Assembly (NCBI GenBank): GCA_947462335.1
Contig: OX381719.1
Coordinates: forward strand, 68,685,534 to 68,749,533
DNA from: Harmothoe impar
Taxonomy: Eukaryota; Annelida; Polychaeta; Phyllodocida; Polynoidae
Direction of reading: 5' to 3'
DNA: 64,000 nucleotides
Shown here: in pieces, positions 53,533-64,000 of the stretch
How positions within the stretch are numbered: the first letter of the stretch is position 1
Layout: each line of letters begins with the position of its first letter
Notes under the pieces: generated by a model
Database searches by the model: none
Told to the model about the DNA's origin: nothing
The model's input: the letters and a program-made list of their open reading frames with translations, nothing else
Program-made: the position numbers and the translations under genes

Positions 53533-56500
53533 GTACCTGGGCTTCCACAACTTACACATTGTGTAATATAGACACAAACCACTCATAGCTCGTTAACATT
53601 GTCTGGGAATAATCTGGTACACGGTCACTCAACTAACAGGTCAACATGGGCATTCAGACCTCATAATTACAACAATCATGTCTACACTCCAAATACACTG
53701 CTGTGTTCATTGACAAGAATAATTTACTTCGAATTTTGTTCCAAGTGCTGTAAAAGTAGAAACTTTAAAGGCTCATTTCAGCAAGTCTGATTGATGAGCA
53801 GAGTGTATGGAAATGTGTAGACATGACTTGCCATGTTTCATTACACCATGAAGTGCCATTAGTATTCGTGTCAGTCTCGTTCTTGTGTTGTGTACAGTGG
53901 AAGGCTATGCCACATGGTTACCAGGCATTAATACTATGTTATCTGTATTTGGTCTGATGGGGAATCCCCAAAGATGGAAATGATAAGTGATCAGTGGCAG
54001 ACATTATTGTGTTAAAAAGGGTTGGGTGGATAGTACTATGGGTCCTATTGGCCTTCCACTGTACATGCAGGTAGTATAACCACTCTATGGTACCATGTGA
54101 GGTAGATACTCATGTGTCATATAGTGTACATACAGGTAGTACTGTAAACAGAGATATTTTCGCGGGTATAAATTTTCGCAATTTCCTGAAAAGAAGTTTC
54201 ATGCGGATTTAAATGTGCAGATTTCCAATATATATATTAGGCACTTTAATTGTAACACTGTATAAATATTTGCTCTACATATTTTCACACCTTTAAAAAT
54301 ATCTTAAAAATATGTACAGCGCGGAAATACCCCGGTTTACAGTATAAGTACTCTATGATACCCTGTAACTCATGTATGATGTAGCCAGTGGTGGGTGCTG
54401 TGACTGTAGTAACCACTGCGCTGTGACGTGACACTCTGTTTATCGTTTCATTCCCGGCGCTGTCCTTGTCAGGTGGGAACCATGTTTAGCTGTACTTGCT
54501 ATTTTATACAAACCCGACAACTTTCCCCCGTCACTAACCTCTCTAACACCATAACCTGTAACACCATGATATAAGGTCATGTGTTAACACGACTGAAGGT
54601 CGCTCTATGGCAGCAAAGCACGAAGCATAATATGGCCTTTACATTTCTGTTTAGAGGTACCTGGTCTTGATGGTTTATCTTTCCATGACCTTAAACTTCT
54701 CAACCTTGAAAATCTTTCGTTCTATGATCTTTTTCCTCTTAATTTGGTTTCATTATACTATTTTAAGATATCTTTTATCCTGTCAATTAGGTACATTGGT
54801 ATTCCTTCAGGGTTATATTTAAACTTTAGTAATTATAAGGTATAGCCTTCTCAATTATGATGTTCTCAATTGCTACACATTGAGAGTAGTAAATGATTAA
54901 GACAATGACACGGGGATGGGATTCTTCAATACACATAACATAATATATGGTAGCTTCTAAAGATAAGTGGTGATAGAGCATCTGAAGGTACTCTTTGGAC
55001 TTACATCATGACATTTTCATAAACTTGACATTCATAGTTTACTGTTCAGTTCATTCCAAATATTATCTTTGATATAGATTAGGAAATTGAGCAAATTCCT
55101 TCACCTCAGGATCATTTATTCCAAGTCCTCTTTAGTTCGGGAATTGTGAAGCTTCAGCTCAGAGGCAGCTTTTACATTAGACAGCTTCTCCTATGTGGAT
55201 GGCTTACTGCCTGACTGTTGCATCCCGGTGAATTTCCTCAAAGACATCCAGATGTAGCTGCTTTGAGATCAGCACTTCAGTTGCATGGATATACAAACAC
55301 TCATCAATTGCAGTCTTCCTAAACCTAATACTTTTTCCTGACCAGATAACATATCTTCCTTAAAAGTTAAAAAGATTTTGTACCACAAGTATAGCAATAA
55401 AATATAGATATTTGACACAAGTTTAACATCAACCTAGTCAAAACAAGGACTAACCTGACAAATAAAAAACTTCTTGAGGGAAACTCATATTCCACTTTTT
55501 TTTAATATAGTACAATTAAACTTACAAAGAGCTCATTTTAATCAAAAGAATGAAAATTTAAAGAACACTATCTAATACCTATATTCCGTTTGTCCTTTCA
55601 CTCCCGTACCAACCCTGTTCCTTACCCCTGGGCCGCCTGTGTGCTCGGACGTAAGTGCTGTTTTCCAAACATGGCCTGAACAGAAAGATGCTTACACTAA
55701 TCTTGCATCACTGCACCTCCAAATATGTAGTGGCCATAGCCCAGTGAAGTCGAGATGCTATCATACATTTGTAATGTAATGCAAACCAAAGACCAATAGT
55801 TGTGGATGTGTCTAAAAGTAGGTGAAACCATTGGAGTTAAATAAGTATGACAAAAACAGTACAAATTCATGTTATAGAGATGATTAATAGATAAGTTTGA
55901 AACTTGACGTTTAATATGACCTAACAGATAATATAAAAGATGAAGCAGACTTAACAGATCCTGGTACATGTTTTGTAAAACATCTAAATACAGGTATACA
56001 TGACACATCCTAATTCAGTCAAACCATTTGTAGTTGTTACAATACATAAGTGACCAAAATGTAGGACTAGGAACCAGCCCTCTAGCGGCCACAAACCGTA
56101 CTAACACCACTGGCTTCCGCTCATAGATCCCTGGATTTTACAATTATTCAAGATGAAGTTTGCTCAGTTAGTGTTGATATCACCTCCAACATGAAGTGTC
56201 AGTTGAGCGTTAGCCCTTGTTGCTACTTCTAAGAGGGTTGACTTCCCCGCCATGTTTCTACCGTTATTAACCTGCAGAAATACCACGTCTGTTTTAGTTT
56301 GTGCTTACATGACAGATGAGGATGTGACAGCTTCTAATGTTTGACACAAAAACATATTACATCTATACATGACAGAATGTGTGAACTGTAAATTGTTGAG
56401 GATGACAACTGAGTGTGGGTTGTTGTACAGGATGAGTTTTGGGTTAATTTGTGCCTGACTATGTGAAAGGCTACCCACATCATGAACCTCTAGGAAGTTG

Positions 56501-56802
56501 AAAAGCTTGTAACAAGTTGTACATGATTCTTGAATTGTACTGATGTAAAATCATTTTTGACACACTAAGATTATCACCATGTATCTCTACATGCATTACC
56601 TTGGAACTAAATAGCCTATCAAACTTTTATCTTAGCATCCTCACACATTTAGCTGAATCTTAGCCTATCCTGTTAGAAGGCTCTACTTTAGAAGCCTGGT
56701 GCTGGTCTATTAGCACCATGACTATGTTTATATCTGTTAATGAATGCCGTGTAGTCAGATGATGGTTTTGATGTTTTTGCGTTTGCGTGTGTCCTCCTTC
56801 AG
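53533..56802 (+). other. DIP2: DIP2 intron
   Basis: AT-rich intron containing one MITE (54142-54342). The rest looks single-copy. A CTCF-like match lies near 56073-56090. Confidence 0.75.
54142..54342. mobile_element. TA-flanked MITE with CTGTAAACAGAGATATTT ends
   Basis: Ends CTGTAAACAGAGATATTTTC and GGAAATACCCCGGTTTACAG, partly matched, with TA on both sides (54140-54141, 54343-54344). It is related to the outer element at 23656-24493 through the CTGTAAAN..GATATTTTYGCG end. Confidence 0.7.
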
Positions 56803-56805
56803 CAG

Positions 56806-56918
56806 ATGTGGGCCCGTCGGCAGTCTACGTTGGTAACATCGTGCAGGGGGCGCGGCTGGCGTGGGCACAGGGCCGGGACATCGGGCTCCTGGACGACGAC
56901 TCTGACGCCGCACGCAAG
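56806..56918 (+). CDS. DIP2: DIP2 exon (inter-domain, NAGNAG acceptor)
   Basis: Encodes DVGPSAVYVGNIVQGARLAW then AQGRDIGLLDDDSDAARK, ending CAAG|GTACAC in phase 0. The acceptor reads ccttcagcag: splicing after the second AG (exon from 56806) gives HHP-DVGPS, matching vertebrate QPEIGPAS. Splicing after the first AG (exon from 56803) adds one Ala codon in frame. VGN.V.G.R.A.A.GRD is the family pattern. Confidence 0.93.
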
Positions 56919-59212
56919 GTACACATTGTAAGGACAGCGTTAAGTCATCAGCATGCCGCATGAGGGCGCCACCAGCACCCACCGTGTGCTGCCACCTGCA
57001 GCTACTGCCGCACACTACTACTCAGCACTAGACTCAGTTACCCCCCTAAACTCATGTCATTCACTTCTGGAGTTTTATCAAATTTTCTTTCTTTTTTTTG
57101 TTGCAAATATTTCAAGTTTTGTAAACCTCTCTGAATGAATTATATTTATTTACATCTGTTAACGTTAAAAGCCAACTCTGTTTACGTCTATAGCATGTAC
57201 GAAAGTGCAGCAATTGATTACCCCATGCTCTAACTATAGAGGAGAGACCCCAAGTCTTGAGTGGTGACAGAAATCCCATGAATCAACTTTTACAATTATT
57301 TGGAAGTTAAAATCAAATCACATCCCCATATTTTTTTTACATATTTGATTTCATCCCCTAGTTGCTTATACCTTCAGCAGTAGCAGCCTGAAAATGACAG
57401 GTCATTAAAGTGACGAGTCATTGCTTCAGGCTGTATTTGTGTTTATACATCAGTTATAAGCTTCTTTATTATCATTAAGTGTCTTTGTTATCATCATCAA
57501 GCTTTCAAAACTGCGGATAATTCTTTGTGCGCGTAGCTTGACTCCCTCATTGCGCTGCCTCTGCAAGCTGGTCCCAGCTCCACCACTGACTGGTGCATCA
57601 TCTCTGACACACAGTGCTTCTGGGACCCAACTACTCTCCATGACTACCTGTATAATAGGTATGGCAGAAAGTAGTTCCGGCAGCTGTCCTAACTACTCTC
57701 CATGACTACCTGTACAATAGGTATGGCAGAAAGTAGTTCTGGCAGCTGTCCCAACTACTCTCCATGACTACCTGTACAATAGGTATGGCAGAAAGTAGTT
57801 CCGGCAGCTGTCCCAACTACTCTCCATGACTACCTGTACAGTAGGTATGGCAGAAAGTAGTTCCGGCAGCTGTCCCAACTACTCTCCATGACTACCTGTA
57901 CAGTAGGTATGGCAGAAAGTAGTTCCGGCAGCTGTCCCAACTACTCTCCATGACTACCTGTACAGTAGGTATGGCAGAAAGTAGTTCCGGCAGCTGTCCC
58001 AACTACTCTCCATGACTACCTGTACAGTAAGTATGGCAGAAAGTAGTTCCGGCAGCTGTCCCAACTACTCTCCATGACTACCTGTACAGTAGGTATGGCA
58101 GAAAGTAGTTCCGGCAGCTGTCCCAACTACTCTCCGTGACTACCTGTACAGTAGGTATGGCAGAAAGTAGTTCCGGCAGCTGTCCCAACTACTCTCCAAG
58201 ACTACCTGTACAGTAGGTATGGCAGAAAGTAGTTCCGGCAGCTGTCCCAACTACTCTCCATGACTACCTGTACAGTAGGTATGGCAGAAAGTAGTTCCGG
58301 CTGCTGTCCCAACTACTCTCCATGACTACCTGTACAGTAGGTATGGCAGAAAGTAGTTCCGGCAGCTGTCCCAACTACTCTCCATGACTACCTGTACAGT
58401 AGGTATGGCAGAAAGTAGTTCCGGCAGCTGTCCTAGATGCACTGAGTGTCAGTGATGTTCACCAGTCCATGATTGAGCAGGAGGCTGGCTGCCTTCATTG
58501 ACATCTTTAACGTTTGCTGCCTTTTACTTTCATTTATGCTTGATGTTAATTGTTATATTGTATATAGCATTAAGTTTCTGTTATTCTCCTTATTAAGTGT
58601 TGATCATTTCTTCATCTCTGATTGACTTAAATTGTTTCCAAGGACACTTTACACTTTTCATGCATATGAATTGTCATTCAGAAATGCTGATATTATTTTT
58701 TCTTTGATAATTATATGAAAAATAAATTGATTGATGACTAATTCATTTCTCATAGTATAAGCTTTTAGTAGCATATAGCATCATGGTAAATGTATCACTC
58801 TGTTATATGTCAGCATATTTAACAAGTCATTATTTGATTAAAAAAGCTTATTCTAAGATAGCTATTTTAACTATATAAATTCTCAACTGGCTAAACTAGG
58901 TACTCATTTGCTAAGCCAGTCTAAAAATATAACTACAGTTCAGGAGGGTAATTTCTTTTTCTAGCAGTCATGGACACTGTTGTTTCACAAATATTTCTTT
59001 CTAACTGATGCCTATCATAAATCCTTGATTTCTCCTGATAATTAATATTCATTTTTACCATAGCGTTAATACATTAAATGAATGATAATGTACTGTTACC
59101 TAGCGGTTTAATTTCAGTGCTGCTGATATAACTGTTTCATTTAATTAATTACACATTTATACTTATTCAAAAGTTCTAACGTTATGGTTGTTGCATGGTC
59201 CTTCACTTACAG
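56919..59212 (+). other. DIP2: DIP2 intron with 62-bp array
   Basis: Carries the 62-bp minisatellite at 57629-58436 and otherwise AT-rich single-copy sequence. No other gene recognised. Confidence 0.75.
57629..58436. repeat. 62-bp minisatellite in DIP2 intron
   Basis: Thirteen highly similar copies of CAACTACTCTCCATGACTAC, CTGTACAGTAGGTATGGCAG and AAAGTAGTTCCGGCAGCTGT. The first copies (CAATAGG, TATAATAGG) differ and the last is followed by unique sequence. Confidence 0.96.
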
Positions 59213-59293
59213 TACCAGTTCCTATCAGAGATCCTGCGGTGGCGTGCCCAAACCTCCCCCGACCACCTCCTCTACAGTCTTATCAACGCAAAG
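59213..59293 (+). CDS. DIP2: DIP2 exon (YQFLSEILRWRAQTSPDHLL)
   Basis: An 81-nt exon (27 codons, phase 0) between cttacag and GCAAAG|GTGAGT, encoding YQFLSEILRWRAQTSPDHLL then YSLINAK. The FL.E.L.WRAQT.PDH.L..L.N.KG run starts the second adenylate-forming domain of DIP2. Confidence 0.97.
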
Positions 59294-62200
59294 GTGAGTC
59301 CCCCATGATAAAGCAACTTCTGCATATCAAGCATTATTTTGTTTATTTGTCTTAATTTCCTCCAGTGTCACCAGGAGGCAGAGCCTTAGAAGAATGGCTT
59401 CAAACCAATAGATGTTCTTGATTATTAGCATTTTGACAAAGTTTTTTTTCTTTTGTAGCCTGTTGTTTTTGACAATGATATCAAATGGCTGTTGTTAAGA
59501 TTTAGTAATAGTTCTCTATTTATTTTAATCAAGAGGAAATGAAAAGAAAAGTTGTATATCTTTCAATGGCATTTTATATAGATAAACAAAATTCAAGAAT
59601 GATGTATCACTTTAGAATGAAAATTAAGTTGGGGCTGTGTTCTGATAATTCTTGAAATTTCTAGACATAACAGATAAATATTATGAAATAGATCTCCACA
59701 TAAATCAAACAGGAAAGGTGGAATGAAATAAAGAACTATGTGGGTGGATGTGTACAGAGATAAGTAAACAGGGGTTCCTAATGGATATTTTAACCCACAT
59801 TAGGTTCAGTAATACTCTCACAGTGTTAAACTAAACAATAATAATGAGTGTCATTTCAGTTTATCATGCTAGAGTGTGATAACTTTCTGCAGGATTTAAA
59901 ACTGTGTCATTATCTTAAGGGGATCATTTCATGTTTGTCCAACTTGAGAAGTTGTTGTCGGCTTCCGAGATGACACATTGTGGAAGGTTGTCTATGATTG
60001 CCGCTGGTTTTACTTGTAGACAATTGGAACAGGGACGATCTCTCGGTCATGGAGAGTGAGTAGAGACTGCCCCTATAGGCATGAACTGGTACTAGAGTTG
60101 GGCCTTGACCTTTCTGGGGACCACAGTATTACTGCAGCAATGTTGAACATAGCTAAACTATACCAACTTTACAGATTACTTCATGTAAAATTGTACATCT
60201 GTTAAACCAACTTAAATCCACGTAAACACATTTCTACAAAATCAGAGACAGCATAATATTCCTACTGAAAAAAAAACCCAACAGCAAGCACCAAAGGCAA
60301 GGCTTTTGCTAATTCACTTTGATTATAGCAATTTATAGGAGATTTTTATTCAAAAAATCTTTACTGATGGCTTCAATAATTTATTTCATTTAAGAAATAG
60401 GTAATCAATCCATTTAAGATCATCTATAATCGACACACAGTCCTGAAAAATTTGAAATTAAAAACTTTTAGGAAGGTCTCCCCCAGCTAGCTCTAAAATA
60501 GTAACAGTGATAAAGATTAATTTTGTATCTAGTGGTACACTACCCCCAAGTCAATTTTAAAACTGCAGGAATTTCGTACTTTTATCTAAAGATGCATATT
60601 AATATATACACAGTGGAGAGTGGTCGGCGTCAGTGTTGTATCATACTGGTGGCGGTGGACAAGTGGGTGCTTCAAAGGGGCCAGCCATGCATTGGTAGAC
60701 ATTTCCTTCTTTGAACTTTTGCATAAAATGTTCATGAATATAGTAAATTGGGTTTGTATATTGGCGTAGAGGCAGTGATGCCTGTAGAAAACTGCATGGG
60801 GGATACACATTTAGACATTGTTTACTTAGATGTTAGATACAGGGTTTTATTTGATATACACATTATCAGAGGTTTCATAAAGATGCCTTTTCATTCATGT
60901 TTGGTTTTTAAAGGTAGGTTCTCTGCATGGTGCAAGCTTCTTCCAACTCCAAACTCGGGGAAAACTTCCATTTCAATACTTCTTGAATCGAACGACATCT
61001 TTCACATATTATGCAATGTCCTCAGAGATGCCACTAATCCCACTCACAGCAGAATTCCTATTTGTGTTATGTCCTATTGGATTAGATCAATTTCACATTC
61101 TATGATTTCAAATCTCAAAGTTTAAAATTGACAAAATCTGGTGATTTCCTGATTTGTTTGATGAGTAGGGAGTGGCGTCTCTGTTTTTCTACCTGGATTA
61201 GGTTGGCGAGAACTCTGTACTAGTTTATGAATCAACGTCTCATATATTACTGTCTGGAACCGTGTAGCCCGCTTTGCATTGTGACAAGATACTAACCAAT
61301 ATATTTAAATTTTTAAAATGATTCCACCAAAGACACTCAAAATTGGATATATTTTCACACTTCAGAGGAGTGGTCTCTATTCAGCAGAACAGCAGCACCC
61401 TCTGCATGTCACTTCTTAATTATCAATTCTTTCAAATATGATGCATAGATCTTTTTAGATATTTAAGTTTTACAAATTGCAACTAGATGCAACTTTTGTC
61501 ATCTTAAATTCAGAATGAGGGATGTAAGTGTTGCTCTGGTGGAATGATAACTAAGTGCACAAGCAGGAAACAAAGTGTGTTGATATGAATTATTTATCAA
61601 GTATTACAGTCAATACAGTTTGTTGAGGCACATGTCTAGCTGGAAACTAATAACCACAGTTCTGATGAGCAGCAGTGGTGGATGGGAAGCTAGGTCTCCC
61701 ATCTATAATAATCTTGTCACTTTTAAGAATACAAAAGAAAGCCAGAAAATATAGAACAGTTATTTAGCTTAAGAGGAGTAGATAAAAATACTGTTCTAAT
61801 TTTGCCGTTGTCTGTGTACCATGCTTTTCATAGTGGCAGTGAGGCCTATATAAGTATAGTGATGCTTAACTTTGACACTTTGACAGGCAGCGAGTCAGGC
61901 TAGGGCCGGCTATATACAACCACAGTTGTATATAACGGCCGCTTTGTACGCTGTGTGTATCTGTAGTGCTAACGCTCACCTGAGTCACACCCACAAGACA
62001 AGTTCCCATGTATACTGTGACTAGCACCAAGCTTGCAGCTCCTAGAGTAGACACATCTTTAATTCACTTTGATAATACAAGTTTCCTATTTTGCAGCTGA
62101 CATTTTATACATACCTTTTGAGAATTTAGGTTGCTATGGCTTCTCAATTTTCATACAACAAAAGCTCCTGAAATAGTTTTTGCAATAAAAAGCTAATGTA

Positions 62201-63370
62201 AAAATGATAAAAACTTTATATAGAAATAATTAATCTTGGGTCAAGTACACAATTAGGCTGACATGACCAACTATTGCTGACTCTTGCTATTGGTTTCACA
62301 AAGAGCAGAGGCATTACAGATAAGCACAGTGCATGCTTGATTTCAATGTACTCAACAAGGAACACCAAACTTGTGAGACTAAGGAAGCCAATTCTTTCTT
62401 TTTATGTTGGTTCTTTGTACAGATTTGGTCATATTTAAATTAATTCTATAGCATATGTAAATCTACAAGGTGTTGGTGTGAATATTTTGCAATACTCCAC
62501 ACCATTTATGGTCTGATGGTTGATAAATTCAGAACTGTGGTCTGTGCAAGCATAAATGCTTACAAATGTGTGCTGGCACACTGGTTAAAGCATCTATAAG
62601 TTGGAGTGGCACCAGCACCATTGTACCTACTATGGAGCACATCAATGGTAGTTGAGATGAATTTTTCAGTACTTACAATAATACCGTTCCCCACTCACAC
62701 ATTTCTATACACAGCACGCTTGGTCATTAAGAAATACATAAGGTTATTTCTATGTCAGCCAAGTATAAAGATGTTTTTATTTCAGTTCATTAATCTGTTC
62801 AATAGATTACATGTTGGCACTTTGTGTGTATTTGACACAATTCTCATATTAACAACTACTAACTGAATCTTTGCTTTCCAGTGCAGAGAAATGAGGAGAG
62901 AAACATTAGATTTAATCATCTACTGTTGATTAATATTGGCAACATTAGTGACATAAGTGCTTACTGTGTGACATCAGTGGGACATCAAACCTTCTGCCCA
63001 ACTCAAAACACTAAAAATTGTGATCTTCTCCGAACATTATGTGATGTATCCTGCTGAATGCAAAATGCGACTACATTAGACAAGTCACATTCTAATTGAA
63101 GCAGTTTAACATGAAGGTGGATGCATCACATGGCGCACTGGGATAGGGGTCAGTCTGTAAGGTAGGACTGTATGTAGCTTGTACAGGTGTTTACTCCCCA
63201 ACCCACACCTAGAGGGCAGCACTTTGCTGTGTTTACTCCCCAACCCACACCTAGAGGGCAGCACTTTGCTGTGTCTACTCCCCAACCCACACCTAGAGGG
63301 CAGCACTTTGCTACTCGTCCAGCCTGTGCTAGATGTGACAGTCGTTAATCTGCCATGTGTCCACTTTCAG
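59294..63370 (+). other. DIP2: DIP2 intron
   Basis: 4.1-kb AT-rich intron. Apart from the 42-bp triplet repeat near its 3' end (63190-63317), no elements or RNA genes were recognised. Confidence 0.75.
63190..63317. repeat. 42-bp x3 repeat with CTAGAGGGCAGC cores
   Basis: Three copies at 42-bp spacing of ACTCCCCAACCCACACCTAG, AGGGCAGCACTTTGCTGTG, ending 54 nt before the next DIP2 exon. CTAGAGGGCAGC fits the core half of the bilaterian CTCF consensus, but the preceding CCA is CAC here. Confidence 0.85.
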
Positions 63371-63536
63371 GGTCAGCCCCAGGCCACCATGTCGTGTTCA
63401 CAGCTCCACAAGCGCGCTGAGCGCATCGGTGCACTGCTCATGGACAAGGGCAAGCTCAACACGGGCGACCACGTGGCACTCGTCTACCCACCAGGCCTCG
63501 ACCTCATCTGTGCGTTCTACGGCTGTCTCTATGTCG
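63371..63536 (+). CDS. DIP2: DIP2 exon (second adenylate-forming domain, N-terminal)
   Basis: A 166-nt exon (phase 0 in, phase 1 out) after ccactttcag, ending GTCG|GTAAGT. It encodes GQPQATMSCSQLHKRAERIG, ALLMDKGKLNTGDHVALVYP and PGLDLICAFYGCLYV. QLHKRAERI...L...G.L..GDHVALVYPPG.DLI.AFYGCLY.G is the diagnostic opening of the second fatty-acyl-AMP-ligase-like domain. Confidence 0.97.
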
Positions 63537-63705
63537 GTAAGTGCACATCCCACCTTGTCATAATTGTCACTTGTTGACCACAACTAATGTGGACCTATTC
63601 TGAGGGACAGGGCTACTTGTATCAGTTGGGTCTGGTGGCTTTCATCAGCTGAAATAGATTCTAGGTTCTAGAAATGTAAAGTTTAATACTCTTGTGTTTT
63701 TGAAG

Positions 63706-63845
63706 GTGTGGTGCCGGTGACAATACGGCCGCCCCATCCACAAAACATCTCCACCACGCTGCCCACCGTCAAGATGATTGTAGAAGTCAGCAAATCTAGC
63801 GCCATCCTCTCCAACTCAGGCATCATTAAGATGCTGAGGTCAAAG
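63706..63845 (+). CDS. DIP2: DIP2 exon (second adenylate-forming domain, continued)
   Basis: A 140-nt exon (phase 1 in, phase 0 out) after gtttttgaag, ending TCAAAG|GTAAGA. It encodes VVPVTIRPPHPQNISTTLPT, VKMIVEVSKSSAILSNSGII and KMLRSK. VPVT.RPPHPQN..TTLPTVKMIVEVS.S..IL is strongly conserved in DIP2. The gene continues beyond the window. Confidence 0.97.
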
Positions 63846-64000
63846 GTAAGAGTTGAATCTAGTACACTCTGGTAAAATACAGATGACTAAGGCAAAAGTA
63901 AATTCAACTATTTAATCAATTACATTCAAAACTTCTAAATTCTAAAATCAAATTGCTCTGAATTTTAAATCATATACCTCCTATACTGTGCCAGGAATGC
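63846..64000 (+). other. DIP2: DIP2 intron, start
   Basis: Intron sequence from the GTAAGA donor to the right edge of the window. Confidence 0.85.

Overview
This is a eukaryotic, animal nuclear window. The genes are split by GT-AG introns, the proteins are metazoan, and a non-LTR retrotransposon, many short inverted-repeat DNA elements and about a dozen long minisatellites are present. No prokaryotic features were seen. The proteins resemble their vertebrate relatives closely but not identically, and the repeats are unlike vertebrate families, so an invertebrate (perhaps marine) is likely. The phylum cannot be fixed from sequence alone.

Two genes sit head to head. On the minus strand, positions 6146 to 1 carry the 5' part of CNPPD1 (cyclin Pas1/PHO80-domain protein): start codon at 6146, exons 6146-6084, 4973-4877, 992-790 and 492-364, continuing out of the window. 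On the plus strand, DIP2 (disco-interacting protein 2) starts at 6451. Its next recognisable exons run from 51371 to 63845 and cover the end of the first adenylate-forming domain and the start of the second; the gene continues past 64000. The two start codons are about 305 bp apart, so the genes probably share a bidirectional promoter. Between DIP2 exon 1 and 51371 I find none of the roughly 500-600 residues expected there. A 200-N gap at 49220-49419 is the likely hiding place.

The 6.5-49 kb stretch is therefore mostly DIP2 intron 1. It holds tandem arrays with units of 14 to 129 bp. It also holds a LINE with an intact 924-residue endonuclease/reverse-transcriptase ORF (36513-39287, minus) that split a minisatellite in two, a 2.65-kb TTAA-flanked element loaded with tandem repeats, and several MITEs, two pairs of which are nested. 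Most long ORFs in this region are artefacts of stop-free tandem repeats.

The most unusual pattern is that tandem duplication has captured exon-intron junctions. CNPPD1 exon 992-790 is preceded by about 79 copies of its own 3' splice site plus the first 23 exonic bases. CNPPD1 exon 492-364 is followed by nine copies of its own 5' splice site. DIP2 exon 52444-52656 has one extra copy of its acceptor and first 23 exonic bases placed 87 nt upstream, in frame and without a stop. DIP2 intron 1 also carries two convincing recursive-splice (ratchet) candidates, at 24602/24603 and 42799/42800. The second sits right beside an array whose units each contain GTAAGT and an RFX X-box-like motif.
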